This document shows, one piece after another, positions 27,122-36,524 of a stretch of DNA of 64,000 nt. The DNA lies in NCBI RefSeq assembly GCF_002140915.1, contig NZ_NGKU01000001.1:1165645-1229644 (forward strand). The letters run 5' to 3'. Both the position numbers and the translations under genes were made by a program. Source of the DNA: Candidatus Enterococcus testudinis (lineage in GTDB: Bacteria; Bacillota; Bacilli; Lactobacillales; Enterococcaceae). Every line of letters starts with the position of its first letter. Within the stretch, counting starts at the first letter, position 1. The notes under the pieces were generated by a model that had not been told where the DNA came from, did no database searches, and saw only the letters and a list, made by a program, of their open reading frames with translations.

Positions 27122-27150
27122 TTGACAGTTCGATGGAAGCTTGGTATGGT
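27122..27150 (+). promoter_or_regulatory. Promoter of the leu operon
   Basis: TTGACA (27122-27127) and TATGGT (27145-27150) with a 17-base spacer, a near-consensus sigma-A promoter. It lies 32 bases before the leader peptide start codon. Confidence 0.85.
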
Positions 27151-27182
27151 CATTACAAGAAAAAAACAGACAGGTGACGGTT

Positions 27183-27233
27183 ATGATCAAACAAACGAAA
27201 AACGCAGCAGCATTTTTATTATTATTATCGTAA
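27183..27233 (+). CDS. leuL: leu operon leader peptide
   Basis: A 16-residue open frame, MIKQTKNAAAFLLLLS, with four consecutive TTA leucine codons directly before the stop. CAGGTGAC upstream gives a ribosome binding site. It is followed by mutually plausible RNA stems and a terminator, then leuA. This is the classical layout of transcription attenuation: when charged tRNA-Leu is scarce the ribosome stalls on the Leu codons and the terminator should not form. The peptide itself probably has no other role. Most Firmicutes control leu genes by T-box; Lactococcus uses a leader of this kind. Confidence 0.9.
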   Translation: MIKQTKNAAAFLLLLS

Positions 27234-27327
27234 GGACTCATTCATTTTGCCACGTAATTTCAGGCATCATTTGAAGAGTCCTATTCGCATTGCATGAAGG
27301 TTAGCCCTTTATGGAGTGCTTTTTTTA
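27233..27327 (+). terminator. leu attenuator: competing stem and Rho-independent terminator
   Basis: AGGACTC (27233-27239) can pair with GAGTCCT (27276-27282). The terminator hairpin runs from 27287 to 27319 (GCATT, CATGAAGG, loop, CCTTTATG, AGTGC with one G-G mismatch) and is followed by seven or eight T's (27320-27326). It comes 54 bases after the leader stop and 75 bases before leuA. Confidence 0.88.
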
Positions 27328-27400
27328 TACCTTTTTCGATCATTGATCACAAACCATGTTTGTTGCCAAGTCTATAAACAGTGAAGGAGGAGAAGTTTTT

Positions 27401-28918
27401 ATGAGAAAGATTCAATTTTTTGATACGTCTTTGAGAGATGGCGAACAAACACCGGGGGTCAATTTTAATACCAGAGAAAAGGTGCAATTGGCTTTACAGC
27501 TTGAAAAATGGGGAGTCGATGTGATCGAGGCAGGGTTCCCGATTGCCTCTGAGGGAGATTTTGAGGCTGTCGAAGCAATTGCGAAAGCTGTCACCAAGAT
27601 GACAGTTGCCGGATTGGCACGCTGCCAAAAGAAAGATATCGATCGCGCTTATGAGGCGTTGAAACAGGCCGTTGATCCGCAGATCCATGTTTTCCTAGCG
27701 ACAAGTGCTGTCCACCGAGAATTCAAATTGCATATGACCAAAGAAGAAGTGCTTGCGTCGATCAACACTCATGTTCGTTATGCCCGTGAGAAATTTGCGA
27801 AAGTACAATTTTCACCGGAAGATGCAACGAGGACAGATAAAGATTTCTTATTAGCAGCTGTTCAAACAGCAATTGATGCAGGGGCAACGATCATCAATGT
27901 GCCAGATACGGTAGGGTATAGCAATCCGACAGAATATGGTGAACTATTTGCCTATTTGATCAGCCATATCACCAGTGATGAGAAGATCACCTTCTCCTCT
28001 CACTGTCACGATGATTTGGGGATGGCCACTGCCAATGCATTAGCGGCAATTGAAAATGGTGCGGATCGCGTTGAAGGGACAATCAATGGAATTGGCGAAC
28101 GGGCAGGAAATACGGCATTGGAAGAAGTAGCGTTGGCACTGCACATCCGCAAAGACTTTTATCAAAGCGATACATCGATCAAACTAGACGAAACCAAACG
28201 GACAAGCGACTTGATTGCACGTTTGTCAGGAATTGCCGTACCGAAAAACAAAGCAATTGTTGGGGGCAATGCCTATGCCCATGAATCAGGCATCCACCAA
28301 GACGGTGTCTTAAAGAATCCGGAAACCTATGAAATCATCACGCCGCAGTTGGTCGGCATCAAGACCAATTCATTGCCGCTAGGGAAACTGTCAGGAAGAC
28401 ATGCCTTTATCGACAAGATGACGCAATTGGGCTATCAGTTTGAACAAAATGAAAGTGATGCCTTGTTCAAACGTTTCAAAGAATTGGCGGATAAGAAAAA
28501 GCAAGTCACAGAACAAGATTTGCTGGCGTTAGTCGCCGATCAAGGGCGCGGGTCTGATGGTTATGAATTGGATGCTGTTCAGCTGCAGTATGTTTCTAAT
28601 GGGCACCAAGGAGCGGTCGTTTCCATCAAAAAAGAACAAGAAACGTTTGTTGCTTCCGCGATTGGTTCTGGTAGTATCCAAGCAATCTACAATTCGATCG
28701 ATCAAATTTTTGACCAACAGCCGACTTTATTGAATTATGAGATCACAGCTTTGACGAGTGGTGAAGATGCCCAAGCAGAAGTGCATGTGCTGATCGAATG
28801 CAGCGACAGTCATGAGAAAATCAGTGGCATTGGTTTAGACTTTGATGTGCTGCAAGCTTCTGCCAAAGCGTATGTGCAAGCCAGTGCTGCGCTGAAGAAC
28901 CGAGGTGTACTGGTGTGA
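27401..28918 (+). CDS. leuA: 2-isopropylmalate synthase
   Basis: A 505-residue LeuA, the first committed step of leucine synthesis (acetyl-CoA plus 2-ketoisovalerate). The catalytic barrel begins with [15 protein letters not shown], contains [18 protein letters not shown], which carries the metal-binding His residues, and [12 protein letters not shown]. The C-terminal part (about 390-505) is the LeuA regulatory domain that binds leucine. ATG 27401 follows AAGGAGGAGAAG; an upstream TTG would add 15 residues but lacks support. It overlaps leuB by four bases. Controlled by the attenuator upstream. Confidence 0.96.
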   Translation: MRKIQFFDTSLRDGEQTPGVNFNTREKVQLALQLEKWGVDVIEAGFPIASEGDFEAVEAIAKAVTKMTVAGLARCQKKDIDRAYEALKQAVDPQIHVFLATSAVHREFKLHMTKEEVLASINTHVRYAREKFAKVQFSPEDATRTDKDFLLAAVQTAIDAGATIINVPDTVGYSNPTEYGELFAYLISHITSDEKITFSSHCHDDLGMATANALAAIENGADRVEGTINGIGERAGNTALEEVALALHIRKDFYQSDTSIKLDETKRTSDLIARLSGIAVPKNKAIVGGNAYAHESGIHQDGVLKNPETYEIITPQLVGIKTNSLPLGKLSGRHAFIDKMTQLGYQFEQNESDALFKRFKELADKKKQVTEQDLLALVADQGRGSDGYELDAVQLQYVSNGHQGAVVSIKKEQETFVASAIGSGSIQAIYNSIDQIFDQQPTLLNYEITALTSGEDAQAEVHVLIECSDSHEKISGIGLDFDVLQASAKAYVQASAALKNRGVLV

Positions 28919-29979
28919 AAAAGATCGTTGTTTTAGCAGGGGATGGCATTGGTCCTGAGATTATGGACAGCGCATTGCGGGTGTTGGGGGCAGCGATGGG
29001 GTCTGATTCATCTGTGTTTTCATTTGATCACCAGCCTTTTGGCGCAGCGGCGTTGGCGATAGGCCCTACACCATTGCCACCGGCAACTTTGCAGGCATGC
29101 CAAGAAGCGGATGCGATTTTGCTCGGTGCGATCGGTGATCCACGTTGGGAAAAGGCTCCTTTCACACCTGAACAAGGACTGCTGGCATTGCGTAAAGCAT
29201 TAGGTCTGTATGCCAATATCCGTCCAATCAAGGTAGTGGATGCCGTGCTGCATTTGTCGCCGATCAAAGAAACAATCGTCAAAGGGACAGATTTTGTGAT
29301 CGTTCGTGAATTGACTGGGGGCATCTACTTTGGTGATAAAGCGGAAGAGCTAGATAGTGCCTACGATATCAATCGTTATGACCGAGTTGAGATTCAGAGA
29401 ATCATGCGTCAAGCGTTTAGGATTGCACGAACACGTCAGAAAAAAGTACTCTCTATCGATAAAGCCAACGTGTTGGCGACGAGCAGGCTTTGGCGGCGAA
29501 TTGCTGAAGAAGTGGCAGAAGAGTTTCCTGATTGTCAACTCACACATCAATACGTTGATTCGGCAGCGATGAAGATCATGCAGCAGCCTACTGCATTTGA
29601 TGTCATTGTGACAGAAAATCTGTTTGGTGATATTTTGAGTGATGAAGCGTCTGTTTTGCCTGGTTCATTAGGGGTCTTACCAAGTGCCAGCCATGGAATC
29701 AACGGTGTGTCTTTATATGAACCGATTCATGGATCAGCACCGGATATTGCAGGGCAAAACAGTGCAAACCCGGTGTCGATGATTCTTTCGGTAGTGATGA
29801 TGCTGCGGGAGTCTTTTCAAATGGAGTCATTAGCAGAAACAATCGAGACTGCCTGCTTTGATACGATGAATGCAGGCATTTTGACAAAAGATTTGGGCGG
29901 CGATGCAACAACTGATGCGTTTACGGCAGCGGTGATCGCACGGCTAGGAGGAATGCAAGATGGGGAAAACGTTATTTGA
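28915..29979 (+). CDS. leuB: 3-isopropylmalate dehydrogenase
   Basis: A 354-residue NAD-dependent oxidative decarboxylase of leucine synthesis. It starts [15 protein letters not shown], has [10 protein letters not shown] (substrate Arg/Tyr), [13 protein letters not shown], and the metal site [12 protein letters not shown], then [12 protein letters not shown] for NAD binding. The GTG start at 28915 overlaps the leuA stop in the form GTGTGA, and GAGGTG lies just before. Its end overlaps leuC by 20 bases. Length matches the family. Confidence 0.96.
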   Translation: MKKIVVLAGDGIGPEIMDSALRVLGAAMGSDSSVFSFDHQPFGAAALAIGPTPLPPATLQACQEADAILLGAIGDPRWEKAPFTPEQGLLALRKALGLYANIRPIKVVDAVLHLSPIKETIVKGTDFVIVRELTGGIYFGDKAEELDSAYDINRYDRVEIQRIMRQAFRIARTRQKKVLSIDKANVLATSRLWRRIAEEVAEEFPDCQLTHQYVDSAAMKIMQQPTAFDVIVTENLFGDILSDEASVLPGSLGVLPSASHGINGVSLYEPIHGSAPDIAGQNSANPVSMILSVVMMLRESFQMESLAETIETACFDTMNAGILTKDLGGDATTDAFTAAVIARLGGMQDGENVI

Positions 29980-31363
29980 TAAACTTTGGGAGCGCCATGT
30001 GGTAGCTGGTGAAGAAGGCGAGGCACAATTATTGTACATTGATCTGCACATGATCCATGAAGTAACTTCGCCGCAAGCGTTTGAAGGACTGCGGGAAGCC
30101 AACCGCCCATTGCGCTGTCCTGAGAAAACCTTCGCCACGATGGACCACAATGTACCAACGCAAGATATCTTTACGATTTCTGATTTGGTCGCCAAAAAAC
30201 AAATGGATACTTTACGCAGAAATTGCCAAGACTTCCAAGTGCAACTTTGTGACAATGGTTCTGCCAGTCAAGGAATCGTGCATATGGTGGGACCAGAAGT
30301 CGGCTTGACACAACCGGGAAAGACAATCGTTTGCGGAGACTCTCATACAGCGACCCATGGCGCATTTGGCGCGATTGCTTTCGGAATTGGCACAAGTGAA
30401 GTGGAGCATGTATTTGCGACGCAAACCTTGTGGCAGATGAAACCCAAACGAATGGGCGTCCAGATCACTGGCGCCTTGCAGCCGGGTGTCTATGCCAAAG
30501 ACATTATCTTGGCACTGATTGCTGCCCATGGGACTGATTTTGGTGCTGGGTATGCGGTGGAATATTTTGGCGATACGGTTCGTAGTTTGACGATGGAAGA
30601 ACGGATGACTATCTGTAATATGTCAATCGAAGGCGGGGCAAAAATGGGCCTGATGGCACCTGATGAGACAACATTTGCTTATGTGAAGGACCGTGACTTT
30701 GCTCCAGATGATTATCAAGCTGCTGTGGCTGATTGGCGGACATTGTACACGGATGAGGACGCCACATATGATGCGCTGATCACTTTAGACGCTGCCCAAT
30801 TGGCGCCTTATATCACATGGGGCACCAATCCAGAAATGGGCGTACCAGTGACGGGGGTCTTTCCGGCGGTCAAAGACCATAACGATCAGCAAGCCTATGA
30901 TTATATGGCACTTCAACCCGGACAACATGCTTCAGAGATTCCTATTGAATATATATTTATTGGCTCATGCACCAACGGCCGTTTATCTGATCTGCAAGAA
31001 GCGGCCGCGATCCTGAAAGGTCAGCATATCAAAGAAGGGGTGACTGGTATCGTGGTGCCAGGTTCTCGTCCGGTACGTAAAGCCGCTGAAGCCATTGGTT
31101 TGGATCAAGTCTTTATCGCTGCCGGCTTTGAATGGCGGGAACCAGGTTGTTCGATGTGTTTAGGGATGAACCCCGATAAAGTACCAGAAGGGGTGCATTG
31201 CGCATCCACATCGAATCGTAATTTTGTGGGACGGCAAGGCAAGAATGCTCGAACGCATCTCTGTAGTCCCGCCATGGCTGCAGCAGCGGCGATCCATGGG
31301 CATTTTATTGATGTTAGAGAAATCATTAGGGGGCGAGAGGATGAACGCTTTTACGCAATTTGA
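29960..31363 (+). CDS. leuC: 3-isopropylmalate dehydratase, large subunit
   Basis: A 467-residue aconitase-like subunit that carries the 4Fe-4S cluster and isomerises isopropylmalate with LeuD. The cluster cysteines are in [11 protein letters not shown] and in [12 protein letters not shown], both intact. The start [15 protein letters not shown] is typical, and [14 protein letters not shown] is the substrate-binding region. AGGAGGAATGCAAG precedes ATG 29960, inside the end of leuB. The 3' end overlaps leuD by 23 bases, suggesting coupled synthesis of the two subunits. Confidence 0.96.
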   Translation: MGKTLFDKLWERHVVAGEEGEAQLLYIDLHMIHEVTSPQAFEGLREANRPLRCPEKTFATMDHNVPTQDIFTISDLVAKKQMDTLRRNCQDFQVQLCDNGSASQGIVHMVGPEVGLTQPGKTIVCGDSHTATHGAFGAIAFGIGTSEVEHVFATQTLWQMKPKRMGVQITGALQPGVYAKDIILALIAAHGTDFGAGYAVEYFGDTVRSLTMEERMTICNMSIEGGAKMGLMAPDETTFAYVKDRDFAPDDYQAAVADWRTLYTDEDATYDALITLDAAQLAPYITWGTNPEMGVPVTGVFPAVKDHNDQQAYDYMALQPGQHASEIPIEYIFIGSCTNGRLSDLQEAAAILKGQHIKEGVTGIVVPGSRPVRKAAEAIGLDQVFIAAGFEWREPGCSMCLGMNPDKVPEGVHCASTSNRNFVGRQGKNARTHLCSPAMAAAAAIHGHFIDVREIIRGREDERFYAI

Positions 31364-31934
31364 AGGCACGACGATGCCTTTGATGAATGACAATATCGAT
31401 ACAGATCAGATTCTGCCGAAAAACTATTTGAAACGTGTAGAAAAAACGGGTTTCGGTGAATTTCTCTTTGATGATTGGCGATATTTGGCGAAACGTAAGC
31501 CCAATCCAGACTTTATTCTCAATTTTCCTGAATACCAACAGGCCTCGATTCTGATCGCAGGTGACAATTTTGGTTCTGGTTCATCTAGAGAACACGCGGC
31601 CTGGGCATTACTGGATTATGGGTTTAAAGTGGTAATTGCTGGTAGTTTTGGCGATATCTTCTATATGAATGCCACCAAAAATGGTCTCTTGCCCATTGTC
31701 TTGCCGCTAAAGGTCAGACAACAACTAGCAGCCTTGCCGCCAACGACAGAAATTTATGTCGATTTGCCTTTGCAGCAAGTGGTCATCAATGGAGAAAGTC
31801 ATAGCTTTGTGATCGATGCTTCCTGGAAATATAAGCTGGTCAATGGCCTTGATGAGATTGGTATCACGCTGCAAGAAGCGGATAAAATCACCGCTTATGA
31901 GCAGACGATTCCCGCCTATCGATTGCCAAAATAA
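31341..31934 (+). CDS. leuD: 3-isopropylmalate dehydratase, small subunit
   Basis: A 197-residue swivel-domain partner of LeuC. It contains [14 protein letters not shown] near the N terminus and [19 protein letters not shown], the substrate-binding motif of the family. ATG 31341 follows GGGGGCGAGAGG. It is the last gene of the leuABCD operon; the ilv genes that supply its precursors are not in this window. A gene in the opposite direction follows closely. Confidence 0.96.
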   Translation: MNAFTQFEGTTMPLMNDNIDTDQILPKNYLKRVEKTGFGEFLFDDWRYLAKRKPNPDFILNFPEYQQASILIAGDNFGSGSSREHAAWALLDYGFKVVIAGSFGDIFYMNATKNGLLPIVLPLKVRQQLAALPPTTEIYVDLPLQQVVINGESHSFVIDASWKYKLVNGLDEIGITLQEADKITAYEQTIPAYRLPK

Positions 31935-31955
31935 ACGATGGTGTTATTGGACTTT

Positions 31956-32594
31956 CTATTGTTGAAGGATGGTTTTGAGGCCAGTCCAGTCTTTTTCGAT
32001 GTCTGCAGCCAGTGTCCGATTGTAGAAAATCGCTGCAGGGTGATACATAGGCACAATCAAATAGGATAGAGTAGACCATTGATACCCAGTTCTTTCACGA
32101 TTACATTGCTGGATCGTCGATTGAATCACTTGTCCGTGACAGTGTTTAATCACCATTTGGTTACCCAATAGACGTTGCAGACCGATATTGCCGACAGTCA
32201 CGATGATCGGCGGGTCAATTTGCGCAATTTCATAATCCAAAAGCGGGGCATGCAGCAAGACTTCTTTTTTGGTTGGCGTTCTATTGGGGTGGACGATTTC
32301 ATAAGCGCCGGATCGTTTGTTGACCCTTTCTTTTGTACCGTAGGGTCTGCTGCGAACGGCACTAGTGATATAGACATCTTCTCTGGTTAAACCAGCTCGG
32401 GCTAGAGATTTGATCAACTCTTTGCCAGCTTGGCCACTGAAGGGAATGAAATTTTCAACTTCTGTTCGACCGGGGGCTTCTCCCACGATTATCAATCGAG
32501 GATGCAGTGGTCCTTGGCCAGCGACGAAGCCTTCTAGGGGATACGCCTTAGATAATTGTTGAATAGGGTAAGCGAGTTCTTTAGGATAGTCCAT
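31956..32594 (-). CDS. Uracil-DNA glycosylase superfamily protein, likely without Fe-S cluster
   Basis: A 212-residue member of the UDG fold. Motif 1 is IIVGEAPGRTE as in family 4, and motif 2 reads MYHPAA in place of the usual HPS. Family 4 enzymes bind a 4Fe-4S cluster with four Cys; here the equivalent places read SAVRSRP and HAPLL, and only two Cys remain elsewhere, so the cluster is probably absent. It may excise uracil or another base from DNA, but activity is not certain. It converges with leuD. ATG 32594 has AAGAAAGGAC upstream. Confidence 0.8.
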   Translation of the reverse strand: MDYPKELAYPIQQLSKAYPLEGFVAGQGPLHPRLIIVGEAPGRTEVENFIPFSGQAGKELIKSLARAGLTREDVYITSAVRSRPYGTKERVNKRSGAYEIVHPNRTPTKKEVLLHAPLLDYEIAQIDPPIIVTVGNIGLQRLLGNQMVIKHCHGQVIQSTIQQCNRERTGYQWSTLSYLIVPMYHPAAIFYNRTLAADIEKDWTGLKTILQQ

Positions 32595-32697
32595 GAGTAG
32601 TCCTTTCTTATTAAAAGATTTCTATTTTTACATAGAATAAGTGTCAATTCATAATGGTTTGCAGAAAATAAAAATGAAACTATTTTGACTATCTGCA

Positions 32698-32838
32698 TTG
32701 ACATTATGCTGGGATTTTGATAAAGTTAGTCTGTTGTAATTGTGGACTCCACAGCTACAACCGCACAGAACAAGTATTAAGCACGAAAGTCACTTGGGAT
32801 GGCGAGTCTAAGTATATCATAAGGAGGTGCTGTAGAGC
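32698..32838 (+). promoter_or_regulatory. Promoter and L21 leader of rplU
   Basis: TTGACA at 32698-32703 with TAAAGT 17 bases on forms the promoter. The untranslated leader after it contains GGACTCCACAGC, ACAACCGCACAGAACAAGT and a following structured segment, a pattern I associate with the Firmicutes ribosomal L21 leader, through which L21 is thought to repress its own synthesis. AAGGAGGTG precedes rplU. The identification is by remembered conserved bases. Confidence 0.7.
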
Positions 32839-33147
32839 ATGTACGCAATTATCAAAACTGGTGGGAAACAAGTGAAAGTTGAAGTTGGTCAAGCAATCTA
32901 CGTTGAAAAATTAGACGTTGAAGCTGGACAAACAGTTACTTTTGACGAAGTCATCTTAGTAGGTGGCGAATCAACAAAAGTAGGTGCCCCAATCGTTGCT
33001 GGTGCAACTGTTGAAGGTACTGTTGAAAAACACGGCAAACAAAAGAAAGTCGTGACTTTCAAATACAAACCTAAAAAACATTCACACCGTAAACAAGGTC
33101 ACCGTCAACCATACACAAAAGTTGTTATTGACGCGATCAACGCTTAA
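32839..33147 (+). CDS. rplU: 50S ribosomal protein L21
   Basis: A 102-residue L21. It begins [18 protein letters not shown] and contains the C-terminal [19 protein letters not shown] segment that binds 23S rRNA. It is the first gene of the rplU-prp-rpmA operon, the standard order in Firmicutes, and its leader is probably autoregulatory. Confidence 0.98.
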   Translation: MYAIIKTGGKQVKVEVGQAIYVEKLDVEAGQTVTFDEVILVGGESTKVGAPIVAGATVEGTVEKHGKQKKVVTFKYKPKKHSHRKQGHRQPYTKVVIDAINA

Positions 33148-33173
33148 TTCTGACGAAAAGCAGGGTAACGAAT

Positions 33174-33518
33174 ATGATCAAAGGGACATTCAAACGCAAT
33201 GACTCTGGTCGGATTGTTTCTTTTGAACTTACTGGACATGCCCAAGCAGGAGAATACGGCAAAGACATCGTCTGTGCTGCAGCATCCGCATTGGCTATCA
33301 GTGCAGTAAATGGGATCGACGCTTTAGCTGGCATTGCGCCAAAAGTTGAAGCAGACAATGAACAAGGTGGTTATCTATTGGTAACACTACCTGCTCGTTT
33401 GACCCAAGAGCAGTCGAATATCTCACAAATTCTTTTGGAGAATTTGCTGATCGGCTTGCAATCAGTTCAAGAAGAGTACAACGATTATATCCAAATCAAA
33501 ACTACTAAAGAAAAATAG
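33174..33518 (+). CDS. prp: Ribosomal-processing cysteine protease Prp
   Basis: A 114-residue YsxB-type protease. The catalytic His is in LTGHAQAGEYG and the catalytic Cys in KDIVCAAAS. Prp removes the N-terminal extension of L27 in Firmicutes. The next gene encodes an L27 with exactly such an extension, so the pair is functionally linked. It lies 26 bases after rplU and 12 bases before rpmA. Confidence 0.95.
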   Translation: MIKGTFKRNDSGRIVSFELTGHAQAGEYGKDIVCAAASALAISAVNGIDALAGIAPKVEADNEQGGYLLVTLPARLTQEQSNISQILLENLLIGLQSVQEEYNDYIQIKTTKEK

Positions 33519-33530
33519 GAGGTGCATCTC

Positions 33531-33824
33531 ATGTTGATGAAAATGAATTTGCAATTCTTCGCTCACAAAAAAGGTGGAGGTTCTACGTCTAACGGACGTG
33601 ACTCTCAATCAAAACGTTTAGGTGCGAAACGTGCTGACGGTCAAACTGTTTCAGGCGGATCTATCCTTTATCGCCAACGCGGTACGAAAATTTACCCAGG
33701 TGTAAATGTTGGTATCGGTGGAGATGATACTTTGTTTGCTAAAGTTGACGGTGTTGTTCGTTTCGAACGTAAAGGCCGCGACAAAAAACAAGTGTCAGTT
33801 TACCCAGTAGCGCAAGAAGCTTAA
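33531..33824 (+). CDS. rpmA: 50S ribosomal protein L27 with Prp-cleaved N-terminal extension
   Basis: A 97-residue L27. It begins [10 protein letters not shown] then [15 protein letters not shown]; the Firmicutes cleavage site lies between the Phe pair and Ala. The mature end reaches the ribosome peptidyl-transferase centre, so uncleaved protein is harmful. ATG 33531 follows AGGAGGTGCATCTC; ATG 33537 and 33543 are possible alternatives. A strong terminator follows. Confidence 0.97.
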   Translation: MLMKMNLQFFAHKKGGGSTSNGRDSQSKRLGAKRADGQTVSGGSILYRQRGTKIYPGVNVGIGGDDTLFAKVDGVVRFERKGRDKKQVSVYPVAQEA

Positions 33825-33832
33825 TAAGTAGA

Positions 33833-33866
33833 AAGTCCGGATACTTTATAGTACCCGGACTTTTTT
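33833..33866 (+). terminator. Terminator of the rplU-prp-rpmA operon
   Basis: AAGTCCGG (33833-33840) pairs with CCGGACTT (33855-33862), with inner TACT/AGTA pairing and a T-run to 33866. Confidence 0.9.
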
Positions 33867-33913
33867 ATCAGATGATATGTAAGCGTTTTAAAAAATCGGA
33901 AGGAGAGATGATA

Positions 33914-34363
33914 ATGATTCATTTAAAAGAAATCAATCAATCGAATTATCGTGCCTGTATCGCCTTGGAACTGGCAGGGCATCAAAAAGACTTTGTTTCC
34001 CCTAATTGGTATTCATTATTGGAATCTATCTTCGAAGAACAGAGGCAAGCATTTGCGATTTATCACGAGAAAGACATGGTGGGGTTTATCCTTTTCAGTT
34101 ATTATGCGGCAGATGATGATTATCCGAAAGATTCGTGGTGGATCGAGCGTTACATGATCGATCACAAATATCAACAGCAAGGATATGGTCGCCAAGGGCT
34201 GGCAGTTGCCTTCAAATGGTTCAATGAACATGTGCAGGCGCAAGAATTACGCATCTCAACTGTCGCTGGCAATGAAATAGCTGAGACATTATACGAGAAA
34301 ATGGGTTTTGAAAAAACAGGTGAAGAAGTGAGTGGTGAGTTCGTTCTATTACGGAAATGCTGA
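33914..34363 (+). CDS. GNAT family N-acetyltransferase
   Basis: A 149-residue acetyltransferase of the GNAT fold. The acetyl-CoA loop reads QQQGYGRQGLA (R/Q-x-x-G-x-G/A pattern), preceded by the strand IERYMIDHKY, and the C-terminal ETLYEKMGFEKTGE is the common GNAT end. The sequence resembles spermine/spermidine acetyltransferases of the BltD/PaiA kind, but that is tentative. ATG 33914 is spaced best from GGAAGGAG; ATG 33908 is too close. A small hairpin overlaps the stop. Confidence 0.82.
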   Translation: MIHLKEINQSNYRACIALELAGHQKDFVSPNWYSLLESIFEEQRQAFAIYHEKDMVGFILFSYYAADDDYPKDSWWIERYMIDHKYQQQGYGRQGLAVAFKWFNEHVQAQELRISTVAGNEIAETLYEKMGFEKTGEEVSGEFVLLRKC

Positions 34364-34385
34364 GTGGTGAAATGATCAGCATTTC
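34354..34385 (+). terminator. Hairpin at the end of the GNAT gene
   Basis: GAAATGCTGA (34354-34363) pairs perfectly with TCAGCATTTC (34376-34385) across a 12-base loop. There is no long T-run, so termination may be incomplete. Confidence 0.6.
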
Positions 34386-34719
34386 TGTAGGAACGAACAA
34401 ATGAAAATAACAATAAATGTTTTTTAATTCACAATGTATTTTTGTAAGCTTAACAAAAGCTTTACACGTTGCTAACTTAAAATGCACAGTGCTTTGTTAC
34501 GATGCTGAAGAAGGGCAAATTAGGATTTTTCCGACTTTGATTTTCTCTGATTGGGAAAGGACTCACGAAATAATGTTCGGTTTTAACGAACAATTAAAAA
34601 AATATATATGGAATAAAATAAAAATTGGTTGTTTTGTTGGTTTTTTTTTCTTATAATCAGAAAGGAAAGTTCGGTATTTTCGTTTTGTTCGATTTTTTTA
34701 TTTGAAAAGGGGAAAAGTG
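34386..34719 (+). promoter_or_regulatory. Upstream region of the phn transporter with operator-like dyad
   Basis: This 334-base gap holds a perfect 6+6 inverted repeat TGTTCG-7-CGAACA at 34574-34592 and a probable promoter with -10 TATAAT at 34652-34657 and a weak -35 TTGTTT 17 bases upstream. The dyad lies about 60 bases before the -10 box and could bind a repressor or activator of the transporter. Two open frames here (34417 and 34629) lack binding sites and are not supported. Confidence 0.55.
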
Positions 34720-35652
34720 ATGAAAGTTTGGAAAAAAGCAGCAACAGTTGGACTAGGATTGGCCGCAGCATTTACTTTGGCAGCTTGCGGATCAGGAGAT
34801 TCAAGTACGGATGCTTCTGGTGAAGAAAGCTATGTGCCGGAGGAATTAACTGTTCAATTCGTTCCATCTCAAGCGGCTGAAACATTGGAAGCCAAAGCAA
34901 AACCTTTAGAGCAATTATTAAGTGATGAGCTAGGGATTCCAGTTACGGTAAGTGTTTCTACTGACTACAATACGATCGTTGAAGCCATGGCTTCAAAACA
35001 AGTAGATGTCGGCTTCTTACCGCCAAATGCATATGTACTGGCTCATGAGCAAAGCAACGTGAAGGTATTATTGCAAGCACAAAGATATGGTATCAAACAG
35101 CCTGGTGGAGAAGCGACAGACGAATTGGTAGATAGCTACCGTTCAATGATTGTTGTCAAAAGCGGCAGTGGTATCGAAGATCTTGAAGACTTAAAAGGCA
35201 AAACGATCGCGACTCAAGATGTCACTTCTTCTGCAGGATACGTATGGCCTGTAGCTGAAATGAAAAAAGCTGGGATCGATATCAATACAGATGTCACCAC
35301 TGTTCAAGTCAAAGGACATGACCAAGCAATCCTATCTGTACTAAATGGTGATGTGGATGCGGCATTTGTCTTTGAAGATGCCCGCAATACCGTGAAGAGT
35401 GATTATCCAGAAATCATGGATGAAGTAGAACCAATGTACTTCACTGAACCAATTCCAAACGATACGATCAGTGTTCGCAGTGATATGAGTGAAGAATGGG
35501 ACAAAAAAATCCAAGATGCCTTTATCGCTATCGGTCAAGATGAAGAAGGCAAACAAATCATCTCTGACATTTATTCTCATGAAGGGTATGTTGTCTCTCA
35601 AGACAGCAATTTCGACATCGTAAGAGAATATGCCGAGCAAGTAGGTCAATAA
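34720..35652 (+). CDS. phnD: Phosphonate-type ABC transporter, substrate-binding lipoprotein
   Basis: A 310-residue PhnD-family binding protein. The signal peptide ends in the lipobox LAAC near residue 23, so it is a lipoprotein anchored outside the membrane. VDVGFLPPNAYVLAHE and DLEDLKGKTIA are typical of the family, as is VQVKGHDQAILSVLNGDVDAA. ATG 34720 follows AAAAGGGG. It begins the phnDCEE operon. The natural ligand could be phosphonate, phosphite or another organophosphorus compound. Confidence 0.9.
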   Translation: MKVWKKAATVGLGLAAAFTLAACGSGDSSTDASGEESYVPEELTVQFVPSQAAETLEAKAKPLEQLLSDELGIPVTVSVSTDYNTIVEAMASKQVDVGFLPPNAYVLAHEQSNVKVLLQAQRYGIKQPGGEATDELVDSYRSMIVVKSGSGIEDLEDLKGKTIATQDVTSSAGYVWPVAEMKKAGIDINTDVTTVQVKGHDQAILSVLNGDVDAAFVFEDARNTVKSDYPEIMDEVEPMYFTEPIPNDTISVRSDMSEEWDKKIQDAFIAIGQDEEGKQIISDIYSHEGYVVSQDSNFDIVREYAEQVGQ

Positions 35653-35735
35653 TTCATCAATAACGAAAGGGTGCCAGAACTTGAGGTGCCCTTTTCGAAT
35701 GTATGGCGATTTTTACAATAGAAAGTAGGAGAATC

Positions 35736-36524
35736 ATGGCGTTAGACAAAGATACAATCATTTCATTCCAAAATGTGACCAAGCAATACCCAAATGGTGT
35801 TTTGGGGTTGAAAGATTTGAATATTGATATTAAAAAAGGTGAATTTGTGATTGTGGTGGGATTATCCGGCGCAGGGAAATCAACAATGCTGCGCTCAATC
35901 AATCGGCTGCATGAAATTACAAGCGGCGAGATTTTGATCGACAATCAATCGATCACAAAAGCCAAAGGGCGTTCGTTGCGTTTGATTCGAAGAGACATTG
36001 GCATGATTTTCCAAAGCTTCAATTTGGTGAAGCGTTCGAGTGTCTTACGGAACGTCTTGACGGGGCGGGTGGCTTATCATCCGACTATCAAAATGTTATT
36101 TGGATTATTCCCGCAAGCGGACAAAGAACTCGCCTACCAATCATTGCAACGGGTCAACTTAGCTGAAAAAGTGTACACGCGAGCGGATGAATTGTCAGGT
36201 GGTCAGCAACAACGGGTCTCTATTGCCAGAGCGTTGACACAAGAACCGAAAATCATTTTGGCAGATGAACCAGTGGCATCACTAGATCCTTTGACTACTG
36301 AGAAAGTCATGAATGACTTAAAACGTATCAATCAAGACTTAGGTATCACGATCGTTGTCAACTTGCACTCGGTTCAATTGGCGCGAGAATATGGTACCCG
36401 CATTATTGGGTTGCGTGATGGAAGTTTGGTCTTTGATGGGCCTGTGAGCGAAGCAACCGATCAACGCTTGAAAGAAATCTACGGCAGTGAGATTATGGAA
36501 GAACAAGGGGGCGAAGCTTTATGA
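35736..36524 (+). CDS. phnC: Phosphonate-type ABC transporter, ATP-binding protein
   Basis: A 262-residue ABC ATPase. Walker A reads GLSGAGKST, the signature [15 protein letters not shown], Walker [14 protein letters not shown], and the switch His is in VVNLHS, all intact. [11 protein letters not shown] at the N terminus matches PhnC. ATG 35736 has AGTAGGAG upstream. The 3' end overlaps the first permease by four bases (ATGA). Confidence 0.93.
   Translation: MALDKDTIISFQNVTKQYPNGVLGLKDLNIDIKKGEFVIVVGLSGAGKSTMLRSINRLHEITSGEILIDNQSITKAKGRSLRLIRRDIGMIFQSFNLVKRSSVLRNVLTGRVAYHPTIKMLFGLFPQADKELAYQSLQRVNLAEKVYTRADELSGGQQQRVSIARALTQEPKIILADEPVASLDPLTTEKVMNDLKRINQDLGITIVVNLHSVQLAREYGTRIIGLRDGSLVFDGPVSEATDQRLKEIYGSEIMEEQGGEAL

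Noticed and set aside
27183-27327. T-box riboswitch before leuA
   Set aside because: No T-box sequence or specifier stem is visible; the short peptide with Leu codons and simple terminator explain the region.
34417-34656. Open frame upstream of phnD
   Set aside because: No ribosome binding site, AT-rich low-complexity product, and it overlaps the promoter region.
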